From Brucella daejeonensis (GTDB lineage Bacteria; Pseudomonadota; Alphaproteobacteria; Rhizobiales; Rhizobiaceae), in NCBI RefSeq assembly GCF_014199265.1, contig NZ_JACIJG010000028.1, positions 1-37,914 of the forward strand: a DNA stretch of 37,914 nucleotides, read 5' to 3'. A program made the translations under genes and the position numbers. Below the pieces are notes generated by a model. The model saw only the letters and a list, made by a program, of their open reading frames with translations. It searched no databases and had not been told where the DNA came from. Of this stretch, positions 15,415 through 24,500 are shown piece by piece. Each line of letters begins with the position of its first letter. Position 1 is the first letter of the stretch.

Positions 15415-17811
15415 ATGCGACCCATCAAGGACATCCTGAAGACCATGGAATATGGACCTTCCCCCGAAGCAAACGGCGATGTGAACCTGTGGCTGGAACA
15501 GCATGGCCGTTCTTTCGGTCACTATATCAACGGGACCTTTGTCAAACCGGAAGGCCGCAAGGCGATTGCCGTAGCCAATCCGGCCAATGGCGACAAGCTC
15601 GCTGAAATCACCTGCGGCAATGCGGAAGATGTCGATCAGGCAGTAAAGGCCGCTCGTGCGGCTTTCGGCAAATGGTCCAAACTGTCAGCCTATGAGCGCG
15701 CCAAGTATCTCTATGCCATCGCGCGCCACATCCAGAAGCGCGAGCGCTTTCTGGCCGTGCTGGAAACCATGGACAATGGCAAGCCGATCCGCGAAACCCG
15801 CGACATCGACATTCCACTCGCCGCCCGCCATTTCTATCATCACGCGGGCTGGGCCGAGATGGTGGAAGACGAGTTCAGGGGCTTTTCGCCGGTCGGTGTC
15901 TGCGGTCAGGTCATTCCGTGGAATTTCCCGCTTCTCATGCTTGCCTGGAAAATCGCCCCGGCATTGGCCGCCGGTAACACAGTTGTTCTGAAGCCCGCGG
16001 ACCTCACGCCACTTTCGGCCATCGCCTTCGCTGAAATCTGCCATGAAGTCGGCCTGCCCGCAGGTGTCGTCAACATCGTGCAGGGAGACGGAACCACCGG
16101 CGCTGAAATCTGCGGCCATGACGGCGTGGACAAGGTGGCCTTCACCGGCTCGACACAGGTTGGCCGCGTCATTCGCAAGCAGATCGCCGGCTCGGGCAAG
16201 AAGCTGTCGCTTGAACTTGGCGGCAAGTCGCCCTTCATCGTTTTCGAAGATGCCGATCTCGATGCTGCTGTCGAAGGCGTCGTCGATGCGATCTGGTTCA
16301 ATCAGGGCGAAGTGTGCTGCGCCGGTTCGCGCCTGCTCGTGCAGGAAGGCATCGCCGATCGTTTCTATGCCAAGCTCAGAAAACGCCTCGAGACAATGCG
16401 CGTTGGCGACCCGCTCGACAAATCCACCGATGTCGGGGCCATCGTTTCGCCGGGTCAGGTAAAGCGCATTTCCGATCTGATCCAGAAGGGTCTCGAGGAA
16501 GGCGGCGATCTTTGGCAGACGCCGAACCCGCTGCCCGCGAAGGGCAATTATATCGCTCCCGGCTTTTTCACCGAAGTGGACCAGGCATCGACCGTCTGTC
16601 AGGTGGAAATCTTCGGGCCGATTGCGGCGGCGACGACCTTCCGCACTCCGGACGAAGCCGTCTCGCTCGCCAATAACACGCGCTACGGGCTCGCGGCCTC
16701 GATCTGGTCCGAGAACATCAATGTTGCGCTTGACCTTGCTGCCCGGGTGAAAGCCGGTGTTGTCTGGATCAACTGCACCAATATGCTGGATGCAGGTGCC
16801 GGTTTCGGTGGCTATCGCGAAAGCGGGTTCGGTCGCGAAGGCGCACGCGAAGGCATGTACGAATATCTCGTCTCCGATTGGGAAAAGGCGCTCTCCTCGA
16901 CCAAAGTTGCGGAAGCCTTCGTGCCATCGGCTTCGCCCTCCGGCGATGACAAGATCGCTATCGACGGTATCGACCGGACGATGAAGAACTATATCGGCGG
17001 CAAGCAGGCCCGTCCCGACGGCGGCTACAGCTATTCGGTCATCGGCAAGGGTGGCGCTGTCATCGGCCAGGCTGGTATCGGCAACCGCAAGGACATTCGC
17101 AATGCGGTGGAAGCTGCGAGCAAGGCTGGAAGCTGGGGCGCAGCCACGGCCCATAACCGGGCACAGGTGCTCTATTATCTCGGCGAGAATCTCGATGCGC
17201 GCCGCGCGGATTTCGTGGAACGGCTGGTTGAAAGCACCGGCCTAGCTGAGAAAAAGGCGGACGAAGAATTTGAAGCCTCATTGCGCCGCATATTCTATTA
17301 TGCCGCGCAGGCCGACAAGTTCGACGGAGCGGTTCATTCCACCAAGTCGCGCCATGTCACGCTGGCAATGAACGAACCGTGGGGCGTGATGGGCATTGTC
17401 TGTCCCGATGAAGCACCACTTCTCTCACTTGTTTCGCTCGTGCTTCCAGCCGTTGCCATGGGCAACCGGACGGTGGTCGTGCCATCCACCCGTCATCCGA
17501 TGATCGCGGGAGATTTCTATCAGGTGCTCGACACATCCGACCTGCCGGGCGGTGTGATCAATATCGTCACCGGCGAACGTGACCTTCTGACGAAGACACT
17601 TGCCGAACATGATGACGTTGCCACGATCTGGTATTTTGGCTCGCGCGAAGGCAGCGCCGTGGTCGAACAGGCTTCCGCGGGGAATCTTAAAGCCACATGG
17701 GTCAATAACGGACGTTCGCCCAACTGGATGAACAATGCCGAAGCACAGGGACGGGATTATCTTCGTCGCGCGATACAGGTGAAGAATATCTGGATTCCTT
17801 ACGGAGCCTGA
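15415..17811 (+). CDS. ALDH16-type two-module aldehyde dehydrogenase
   Basis: This 798-residue protein is far longer than a normal aldehyde dehydrogenase (about 480-500). Residues about 1-490 form a complete catalytic module: GQVIPWNFPLLMLAWK, KPADLTPLSA, FTGSTQVGRVI, LELGGKSPFIV (general-base Glu) and NQGEVCCAGSRLLVQ with nucleophile C302. A second module (about 500-798) repeats the N-terminal half of the fold, from NYIGGKQARPDGG to EPWGVMGIVCPDEAP and LPGGVINIVTGERDL. Where LELGGKSP should occur it has WVNNGRSPNW, and it ends without a catalytic cysteine. This layout is that of the ALDH16 family. In this operon it probably oxidises acetaldehyde from DeoC to acetate. An AAGGA site precedes ATG 15415. 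Confidence 0.9.
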   Translation: MRPIKDILKTMEYGPSPEANGDVNLWLEQHGRSFGHYINGTFVKPEGRKAIAVANPANGDKLAEITCGNAEDVDQAVKAARAAFGKWSKLSAYERAKYLYAIARHIQKRERFLAVLETMDNGKPIRETRDIDIPLAARHFYHHAGWAEMVEDEFRGFSPVGVCGQVIPWNFPLLMLAWKIAPALAAGNTVVLKPADLTPLSAIAFAEICHEVGLPAGVVNIVQGDGTTGAEICGHDGVDKVAFTGSTQVGRVIRKQIAGSGKKLSLELGGKSPFIVFEDADLDAAVEGVVDAIWFNQGEVCCAGSRLLVQEGIADRFYAKLRKRLETMRVGDPLDKSTDVGAIVSPGQVKRISDLIQKGLEEGGDLWQTPNPLPAKGNYIAPGFFTEVDQASTVCQVEIFGPIAAATTFRTPDEAVSLANNTRYGLAASIWSENINVALDLAARVKAGVVWINCTNMLDAGAGFGGYRESGFGREGAREGMYEYLVSDWEKALSSTKVAEAFVPSASPSGDDKIAIDGIDRTMKNYIGGKQARPDGGYSYSVIGKGGAVIGQAGIGNRKDIRNAVEAASKAGSWGAATAHNRAQVLYYLGENLDARRADFVERLVESTGLAEKKADEEFEASLRRIFYYAAQADKFDGAVHSTKSRHVTLAMNEPWGVMGIVCPDEAPLLSLVSLVLPAVAMGNRTVVVPSTRHPMIAGDFYQVLDTSDLPGGVINIVTGERDLLTKTLAEHDDVATIWYFGSREGSAVVEQASAGNLKATWVNNGRSPNWMNNAEAQGRDYLRRAIQVKNIWIPYGA

Positions 17812-17975
17812 GTACCCAAACGAAAATTTGCGACCGGCACAAGCCCCATGGAAGCCTAAAAAAAACAACGCCAATCAGCAGACTCGGCCTGACTGCGGAC
17901 AACCTCTTGAGGCTCCACAGCCGGAGAAATCTCGTCGCGATTAGATGACGGGCATATGCAATTCCTTCCAATTTA

Positions 17976-18004
17976 TTGTTGACTTTTTTTGTCAATTTTA
18001 TAGT
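17976..18004 (+). promoter_or_regulatory. Promoter with RirA-like iron-responsive operator
   Basis: The dyad TTGACTTTTTTTGTCAA contains TGA-N9-TCA (17980-17994), the iron-responsive operator pattern of the rhizobial regulator RirA. It overlaps a candidate promoter with TTGTTG at 17976-17981, a 17-base spacer and TATAGT at 17999-18004. It lies 78 bases upstream of the TonB-receptor start, so repression under iron sufficiency is expected. The rest of the gap 17812-18071 holds no gene, and no clear terminator for the upstream operon was seen. Confidence 0.6.
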
Positions 18005-18071
18005 GGAGTCCCGCACTCCAATTTTAGCGCATCGAGGGGAACCGCTGCGCAATCTCATCTGAGGGAACCTT

Positions 18072-20180
18072 ATGCCTGTTCATTCGCGTATTGGCCGATT
18101 GCACGTCGCGCTTTCCTGCTCCGCCTTGCTTGCTTCCACCGCTGCCGTCACCGCTCAGGAAAACGGGCAGCCGCTGGTTCTCGATACCGTGACCATCCAG
18201 TCCGAAAGCAACGAGATTCTCGTGCAGGATGGCTATGTCGCCAAGAAAGACCGCATTGGCACCAAGGTCGATACGGATCTCGTCAAAATTCCCCAGGCGA
18301 TATCGGTCATCACGCAGGATCAGATGGAAGACCAGAAGCCGATCACGCTCAACGATGCGCTGAGCTATACGGCAAGCGCCAACCCGAATAATTTCGGCTT
18401 CGACACGCGTTATGACGCTTTCAACCTGCGCGGCTTTCCTGCCTATTACAACGGAATGTTCCGCGACGGCCTGCGCATCATCAACGGCCCTTCCGCCTGG
18501 CTGAAAACCGAGCCCTATGGTGTGGAAGGCATTACCGTCCTCAAGGGGCCGGCTTCGTCGCTCTACGGCGTCAGCGGCCCCGGCGGTATCGTCAACGTTG
18601 TCACGAAGCGTCCGAAGGAAGACGATTTCAGGGAAGCGGAGCTGCTCTTCGGCAGCCATAACCGCTATCAGGCGGCGTTCGATGTCTCGGGGCCTGCCAA
18701 TGACGAAAAGACCTTCCTTTACCGGATCACTGGCCTCGGCCGCGTCAGCAACACGGAACTGCCCGGCTATCCTGACGACAAATATTACATCGCTCCTGCC
18801 TTAACCCTGAAGCCCGACGAAGACACGAAATTCACCGTTCTGGGCGAACTGTCGCGTTCAGTCACAGGAGGCACCGCCGCCTTTTACAACCCGTCTTATG
18901 GCGAGGTTTCCGACATTTACGAGGGCGACCCCAATTACAATGATTTCGTGCAGAAACAAGGTCGTATCGGCTATGAGTTCGAGCATCGCTTCAACGACCT
19001 CCTGACCGTGCGCCAGAACCTGCGCTACAGCAAGGTCGATGCCGATCTGGAATATAGCGGCCATTATTCGATCGGTCTCGATCAGCCACTACAGCGCTAT
19101 TGGGGACATTATACGGAAAAGATGGACAACTTCGTTGTCGATACGATGGCGCAGTTCGACTTCGAAACCGGCTCCCTCACCCACAAGGCCATTGCAGGCA
19201 TCGACTATGCGCGTTCCGACTACGACGCCTATAGCGGCCTGTCCTACGTTTCGGCCAACGATATGCGCGCCCAGCAGGCTCCGTTCAGTGGCGGTCAGAA
19301 GATGAACCAGATCGGCGTTTACGCACATGATCAGGTGGAGTGGGATGATTTCATCCTGTTCGGCAGCGGCCGCTACGACTGGGTGGACACCAGGACGACA
19401 GACACGTCCTTCATCGAAACCAGACAGAAGGATAGCGGCTTTTCCGGTCGTGTCGGCCTCGCTTATCGCACCGAATGGGGCATCATTCCCTATGTGAACT
19501 ATTCGACCTCGTTCTCGCCCAATATCGGCTTTGTCTATGACGATGTGATGAGCGACGACAAGCATGTGGCCAACCCGACCATCGGTCGGCAGAAGGAAAT
19601 CGGCGTCAAATACGAAATCCCCGGTTATAACGCCGTGATCAGCGCCGCGTTTTTCGACATCGACCAGAAGGATGGCATCGTTCTCGATGCTTCGTCCGGC
19701 ATCAACAAGCAGCGTCAGCTCGATCTCAATTCGCGCGGCTTCGAGCTTGAAGCCAACGCCACGCTGGATAACGGGATCGGCCTTATCGCGTCCTATACCC
19801 ATCTGCGCGTCAAGATCGAGGATGGCGCGAGTGGGACGGTCGGAAACGAATTGTCCGGCACGCCCAATGACGTGTTCTCGATCTGGGGCAATTACAAGAT
19901 CGAAAACGGCGCTCTGGCAGGTCTCGGCCTGGGCTCCGGCATTCGTTATGTCAGTTCCAGCTACGGCGATGACCAGAACAGCTTTAAGAACGACTCGCGC
20001 GTGATGGTCGATGCCGCCGTTTCCTACGATTTTGGTTATCGCAATCCCAAGCTCGATGGCGTTCTTTTGCAAATCAACGCAAAGAACATCTTCGACAATC
20101 GCGATCCTGTCTGCACGGCGGGCTATTGCTACCAGCAGGAAGGCCGTCAGGTCTTCGGTAGCCTGCGTTATCGCTTCTGA
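18072..20180 (+). CDS. TonB-dependent siderophore receptor
   Basis: This 702-residue outer-membrane receptor imports a ferric siderophore using TonB energy. A signal peptide (about 1-29, ending AAVTA before QENG) precedes a plug domain with [14 protein letters not shown] [50 protein letters not shown] and [14 protein letters not shown] 22-strand barrel follows and ends VFGSLRYRF with the terminal Phe needed for barrel assembly. There is no N-terminal signalling (STN) domain, so it does not control a sigma factor. Plug type suggests the FhuA/FoxA hydroxamate or related group, but the ligand cannot be assigned. It is paired with a permease eight bases downstream and has an iron box upstream. 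Confidence 0.93.
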   Translation: MPVHSRIGRLHVALSCSALLASTAAVTAQENGQPLVLDTVTIQSESNEILVQDGYVAKKDRIGTKVDTDLVKIPQAISVITQDQMEDQKPITLNDALSYTASANPNNFGFDTRYDAFNLRGFPAYYNGMFRDGLRIINGPSAWLKTEPYGVEGITVLKGPASSLYGVSGPGGIVNVVTKRPKEDDFREAELLFGSHNRYQAAFDVSGPANDEKTFLYRITGLGRVSNTELPGYPDDKYYIAPALTLKPDEDTKFTVLGELSRSVTGGTAAFYNPSYGEVSDIYEGDPNYNDFVQKQGRIGYEFEHRFNDLLTVRQNLRYSKVDADLEYSGHYSIGLDQPLQRYWGHYTEKMDNFVVDTMAQFDFETGSLTHKAIAGIDYARSDYDAYSGLSYVSANDMRAQQAPFSGGQKMNQIGVYAHDQVEWDDFILFGSGRYDWVDTRTTDTSFIETRQKDSGFSGRVGLAYRTEWGIIPYVNYSTSFSPNIGFVYDDVMSDDKHVANPTIGRQKEIGVKYEIPGYNAVISAAFFDIDQKDGIVLDASSGINKQRQLDLNSRGFELEANATLDNGIGLIASYTHLRVKIEDGASGTVGNELSGTPNDVFSIWGNYKIENGALAGLGLGSGIRYVSSSYGDDQNSFKNDSRVMVDAAVSYDFGYRNPKLDGVLLQINAKNIFDNRDPVCTAGYCYQQEGRQVFGSLRYRF

Positions 20181-20188
20181 TCGCTATC

Positions 20189-21418
20189 ATGACACGATCA
20201 ACCGGCATTTCCTCTCCGGCTGGCATTCTGGCCACCATCGGTGGCCTCTATGTCGCCCAAAGCGTGATCGGCAGCATCACATGGACTGGCTTGCCCGCGA
20301 TCATGCGCGACAGTGGCGTCCCACTCGACCGGATCGGTCTGGTCTCACTGGTGATCCTGCCATGGGCGCTCAAATTTCTCTGGGCGCCTGCCGTGGAGCG
20401 CTTCCGCTTGCCTCGCACGGGAGCAACCCGCACAGCCACGATCATTCTTGGCGGCGGGTTGGTCTCTGTGTTGGGTCTTCTGACTGTGAGCCTGATCGAC
20501 CCGGCGCAGATTTATCCGCTTCTGGGCATTCTCATGGTTGTTGCGGTTGCCGTCGCCACCATGGACATCGCCTGCGACGGCTATGCGGTGCAAAGCCTGT
20601 CGGAAGAAAATTATGGCTGGGGCAATGCCGCTCAGGTCGGTGGCGCCTATCTGGGTTCGGCCATTGGTGCGGGACTTTTCCTCGTTCTGGTCGGCAAGTT
20701 CGACTGGCGCATCGCCATATGGATTATGGCCGTCATTCTGGTGCTTCTCGGCCTGCCCTTCGCGCTCTTTGCACGCAGGCCAGTCCCTATGGAAGTGCGT
20801 CCGCATGTTCCCTCGCTCGCATCAGCCTTGCGTCGCAGGGAGATCAGACGCGGTCTGGCCGCCGCCGCGGTCTATGTCATCGCGCAGAAGACAGGTCTTG
20901 CCATGCTTGGCCCGTTCCTGATCGATACGGGCCTCGATCTTACCACCGTTGGCCTGCTTAATGGCGCGGGCAGCATGATCGTCGGCCTTGCAGCCGCCCT
21001 TGCGGGAGGCGGTCTTGTCCGTATTTTCGGTGTACGCAGGGTTCTGGTGGCCGCACTGCTACTACAGGCGCTGTGTTTCCTGTTTTTCGCCCAGCATACG
21101 CTTGGCGAAAAACATGCGAGCGGAATGCTGGTCGCGCTGTCGATTGTCAGTTCGTCGGGCGTGGTGGCGCTCGGCTTCGTGGCGCTTTATGCGCAGTTCA
21201 TGCGCTGGTCCGATCCACGACAGGCGGGCGTGGATTTCACGCTGTTCCAATGCATGGACGCAGCTGTCAGCATGGCCGGGGGCGTGGCGGCTGGCTATGC
21301 CGCCGAGTATTTCGGCTATGGCCCTTTCTTTGCCGGGGTCGGATGCCTGGCGCTTATCGCCGTGCCGTTCATGTGGTGGCTTTGCAGCCCGCAACCTGTA
21401 GCGCTCCGGGCGAGCTGA
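20189..21418 (+). CDS. RhtX/FptX-family siderophore inner-membrane permease (MFS)
   Basis: This 409-residue protein with about 12 membrane helices is an MFS-type permease of the RhtX/FptX class (AmpG-like). The class carries a siderophore across the inner membrane without an ABC system. Landmarks are [72 protein letters not shown] and [17 protein letters not shown]. RhtX (rhizobactin 1021) and FptX (pyochelin) are likewise encoded next to their outer-membrane receptors, as here. The two genes are probably cotranscribed from the iron-box promoter. Siderophore identity is unknown, and no biosynthesis genes are in the window. Confidence 0.85.
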   Translation: MTRSTGISSPAGILATIGGLYVAQSVIGSITWTGLPAIMRDSGVPLDRIGLVSLVILPWALKFLWAPAVERFRLPRTGATRTATIILGGGLVSVLGLLTVSLIDPAQIYPLLGILMVVAVAVATMDIACDGYAVQSLSEENYGWGNAAQVGGAYLGSAIGAGLFLVLVGKFDWRIAIWIMAVILVLLGLPFALFARRPVPMEVRPHVPSLASALRRREIRRGLAAAAVYVIAQKTGLAMLGPFLIDTGLDLTTVGLLNGAGSMIVGLAAALAGGGLVRIFGVRRVLVAALLLQALCFLFFAQHTLGEKHASGMLVALSIVSSSGVVALGFVALYAQFMRWSDPRQAGVDFTLFQCMDAAVSMAGGVAAGYAAEYFGYGPFFAGVGCLALIAVPFMWWLCSPQPVALRAS

Positions 21419-21510
21419 CTGCGGCCCTCTTCGGATGCACCTGGTGGGCTGACAATTTCGCGACGTCAGAACAGCGAAAACGGACGTTCAGACCAAAGGC
21501 GCAACAACAA

Positions 21511-21550
21511 CCCGCTCCAACAGCGACATACAGTCGACCGGTGGAGCGGG
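21511..21550. terminator. Candidate bidirectional terminator between convergent genes
   Basis: CCCGCTCCA (21511-21519) and TGGAGCGGG (21542-21550) form a perfect 9-bp stem with a 22-base loop. It lies between the plus-strand permease and the minus-strand autotransporter, ten bases from the latter's stop. Read on the minus strand, a T-rich stretch (TTGTTGTTG) follows; on the plus strand only CTTTG follows. Large loop and weak tails keep confidence moderate. Confidence 0.45.
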
Positions 21551-21559
21551 CTTTGCAGA

Positions 21560-24500
21560 TTAGAACTTCCAGTCGAGATTGGCCTTGAAGCCGTTCTGCA
21601 TCGCGCCGTCGCCGAACTGGCCCTGATAGGCAACACCCAGCGTGGCGGATTTGGTCAGGTCGACGTCGAGACCGGCTTCGATCAGCGCGGTATCCCTGGC
21701 GATTGGCACGCCTGCAACCGTGAAGGCATCGGAACTGGCAAAGGCCTGGCGGGAAGTCGGCGTGGCGTCGTCGAAGGCATGACGCCAGCCCAATGTGCCA
21801 TGCGCATTGGCCTTCATGCCTCCCAGGTCGAAGGCCGAGGAAAAATGAGCGCCCAGCGTGGTGAACGTGGTGTCGGTGGTGTCGCCGTTCACACGGAGCG
21901 CCGCCTCGCCGCCTTCTTCGCTAAAGCCGTTCGTATGCAGGCTGACATAGGCCAGATTGGCGAATGGTTCGAACGAAAGGCCGTTGGCCGTATCGATACG
22001 ATAGCCCGCTTCGCCGAAGATCTGGAACGTGCTGGCACGATAATTGCTGTTCAGACTGTCGGCAAAGCCCGGAAAGGCAACCGAACGGCTGGCGGCGATA
22101 TCGTGCCATGTATAGGCCAGACCGCCCGACAGGCGCAGCGCATTCCACTTGCCGCCGCCATAAAGGCCCAGATGCCAGTTGTCGCTGTCGCCGGAAGAAG
22201 AACGGTCATCGACATGGAATGTCGTACGGCTGTAACCGGCCAGCAGGCCAAGCCGCACATTTCCCGCGACCTCGCCGTCGAGGCCGGTCAGGAAACCGCC
22301 AGTGGTGGTGTCCATGCCCGCAGCATTGCCATCGCCGTCATAGGAACTCCATGCGCCGAAGGCATAGCCCCAACCAACCACACCGGTGCTGTCGGCGGTG
22401 ACCGGCCTGACGCCGTCCGGACCATACCCCAAAAGCAGCATGTCCGGGGCCGTCGTATCGCCGAAGGCCGAACGGATGCGGCGGCTCACCGCATCGCGGA
22501 CAAAATGGCTGTCGTCTATCAGCGCCGATTTGGCGGAGGCGTAGACCTCGCCAGATAACTGATCGAGGGCATAGCGCGCGATCTCTTCGTCCGGCAGGGC
22601 CGCAACCGCATCATAGACCGGATTGCCGGCACCGGTGCTTTCCAGCCCGTTACCCGTCGAGCATTGGTTGAAGGTTCTCGCCACATCGCAAAAGGCAACG
22701 TTGTTGCGCGCCGCGTCGATATAAACGTGGTTGGCGTCATAAGCGAGCGCCAGGTCGACAAAGGGCATGTTCTGGTCGAGCGTGTCGAAGGTGCCTGTCA
22801 CACCGCCATTCGCCGCGACGATGGTCCAGCGACTGTCGGGTGTATAGACGCCCGCGACTTTTTCCGCATAAACCGTGCCGCCTTCGATGATCGCCTTGCC
22901 GCTGGCGTCGATCAGATCGCTGGCCGATGCGGGACTGATCTCCGCCTCATAGGTCGAACCGGCCTCGAAGGTAATGTCGCCCTTGACCGTCAGCGCGCCG
23001 ATCGAATTGCCCGGCGCAATCGTGCCGCCCGAAGCGATGGTAACCATCGAACCGGCGCCGGAACCAACCGTACCATGACCGCCAAGCGTACCGCTGTCCC
23101 CAACATTGAACGAACCACCGAGCACGGCGCCAGCGTGATCCGCGCTCGAGCCAACAATCAACGCACCAGCGTTGACATTGGTCATCCCGGCAAAGTCGGA
23201 GCCGTCACCGTCATAGGCGAGCGCGCCGGCTCCCGCCTTGATGACGCGACCGGAGCCAGACAGTGCGCCAGCAAAGGCGATATTGTCACTGCGATTGAAA
23301 ATTATGGTGCTCGCCGATGCGATATTGACGCTGCCCAGGATTGAGCCGTGCGTGCCGCCGTCGCCGATCTGGAGTGTGCCCGCGTCAACGGTCGTTCCGC
23401 CGGTATAGCTGTTGAAGCCTGTCAGCGTCAGCGTACCGGAGCCGGTCTTGACAAGACTTCCGCCGGTGCCGCCGGATGTCCCTCCGTCCATGAGCGGACC
23501 GCTGATCGTGTCGTCATTGTTGAGCCCACCAAGCGTCAGGGCTTTCGCGCCCAGATAGACCGCGCCGTCACCCGACAGCGAACCGATGCCGACCCCGTTG
23601 CTCGTCAAGGCGGAGATATCCACCCTTCCCCCGCCATTGTTGACGATCGTCGCGCCGTCGGCGGAATTGTTGCCACGGAAGCTCACGCCGCCATTATTCG
23701 CGATGGTGGCGCTTCCGGCGGACGCCGTGCCATGGAATTCAAGTCTTCCGCTCCCCGCGAGCGTGATTTTCGAAGCTCCGGCGGTCGATCCGCCGTTGAA
23801 CGAAAGACCGCCACTGGAATCGATCGTCGCGCTTCCGGCCGATGCGGTGTCGTGCCAGAAGACGCGCCCGTCATTGTCGATCGTGGCAGTGCCCGCGGAC
23901 GCGTTATCGCGAAAGATCACGGCGCTGCCCAGACCAGCGACTTTGATCGCCAGCCCGTCGCTGTTTGCCGATCCGGCAAAATGTAACTCTGCTCCATTGC
24001 CGTTTCCATGGACGATTACCGGTCCGGCGCCAAGCGAACCGGTGACCATGGCCACGAGCGCACCTTGTGAAACCGTGGTGCCGCCGCCATAGGTGCTGGC
24101 GCTGGCGAGGCGCAGCAAGCCAGCGCCAGTCTTGGTCAAGCTGCCGGAACCGGTTATGCCCCGCGAGACCGTGAAGACGTTATCGGGATCGGCGATATCG
24201 AAGCCGCCGCCGTTATCGTCCAGGACGATGTCGCGCGCGGTGGTACGATAGGTCGCCCCGGTCACCTGCAACGTGCCGCCGTCGAGGGTCAGCGCGCCGG
24301 ACGCCGCGCCGAGATTGGCATCGGACGAAACCGACAGCGTGCCGCCGAAGACCCTGGTGCCGCCCTGATAGGTGTTGTTGCCCGAAAGAACGAGCGTACC
24401 GCCTTCGGTCTTGCTGATGCCGCCGGTCCCGGCAATCGTCGTTGCGATATGCGCGGTTGCGTTGGCCAGAACACGAATCTCGGCGTTGCCATCGGCGCGA

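Noticed and set aside
15685..17154. Minus-strand open frame (489 codons) opposite the aldehyde dehydrogenase
   Set aside because: No recognisable domain, and the plus strand encodes a conserved ALDH with its catalytic residues in place. It is a codon-bias shadow.
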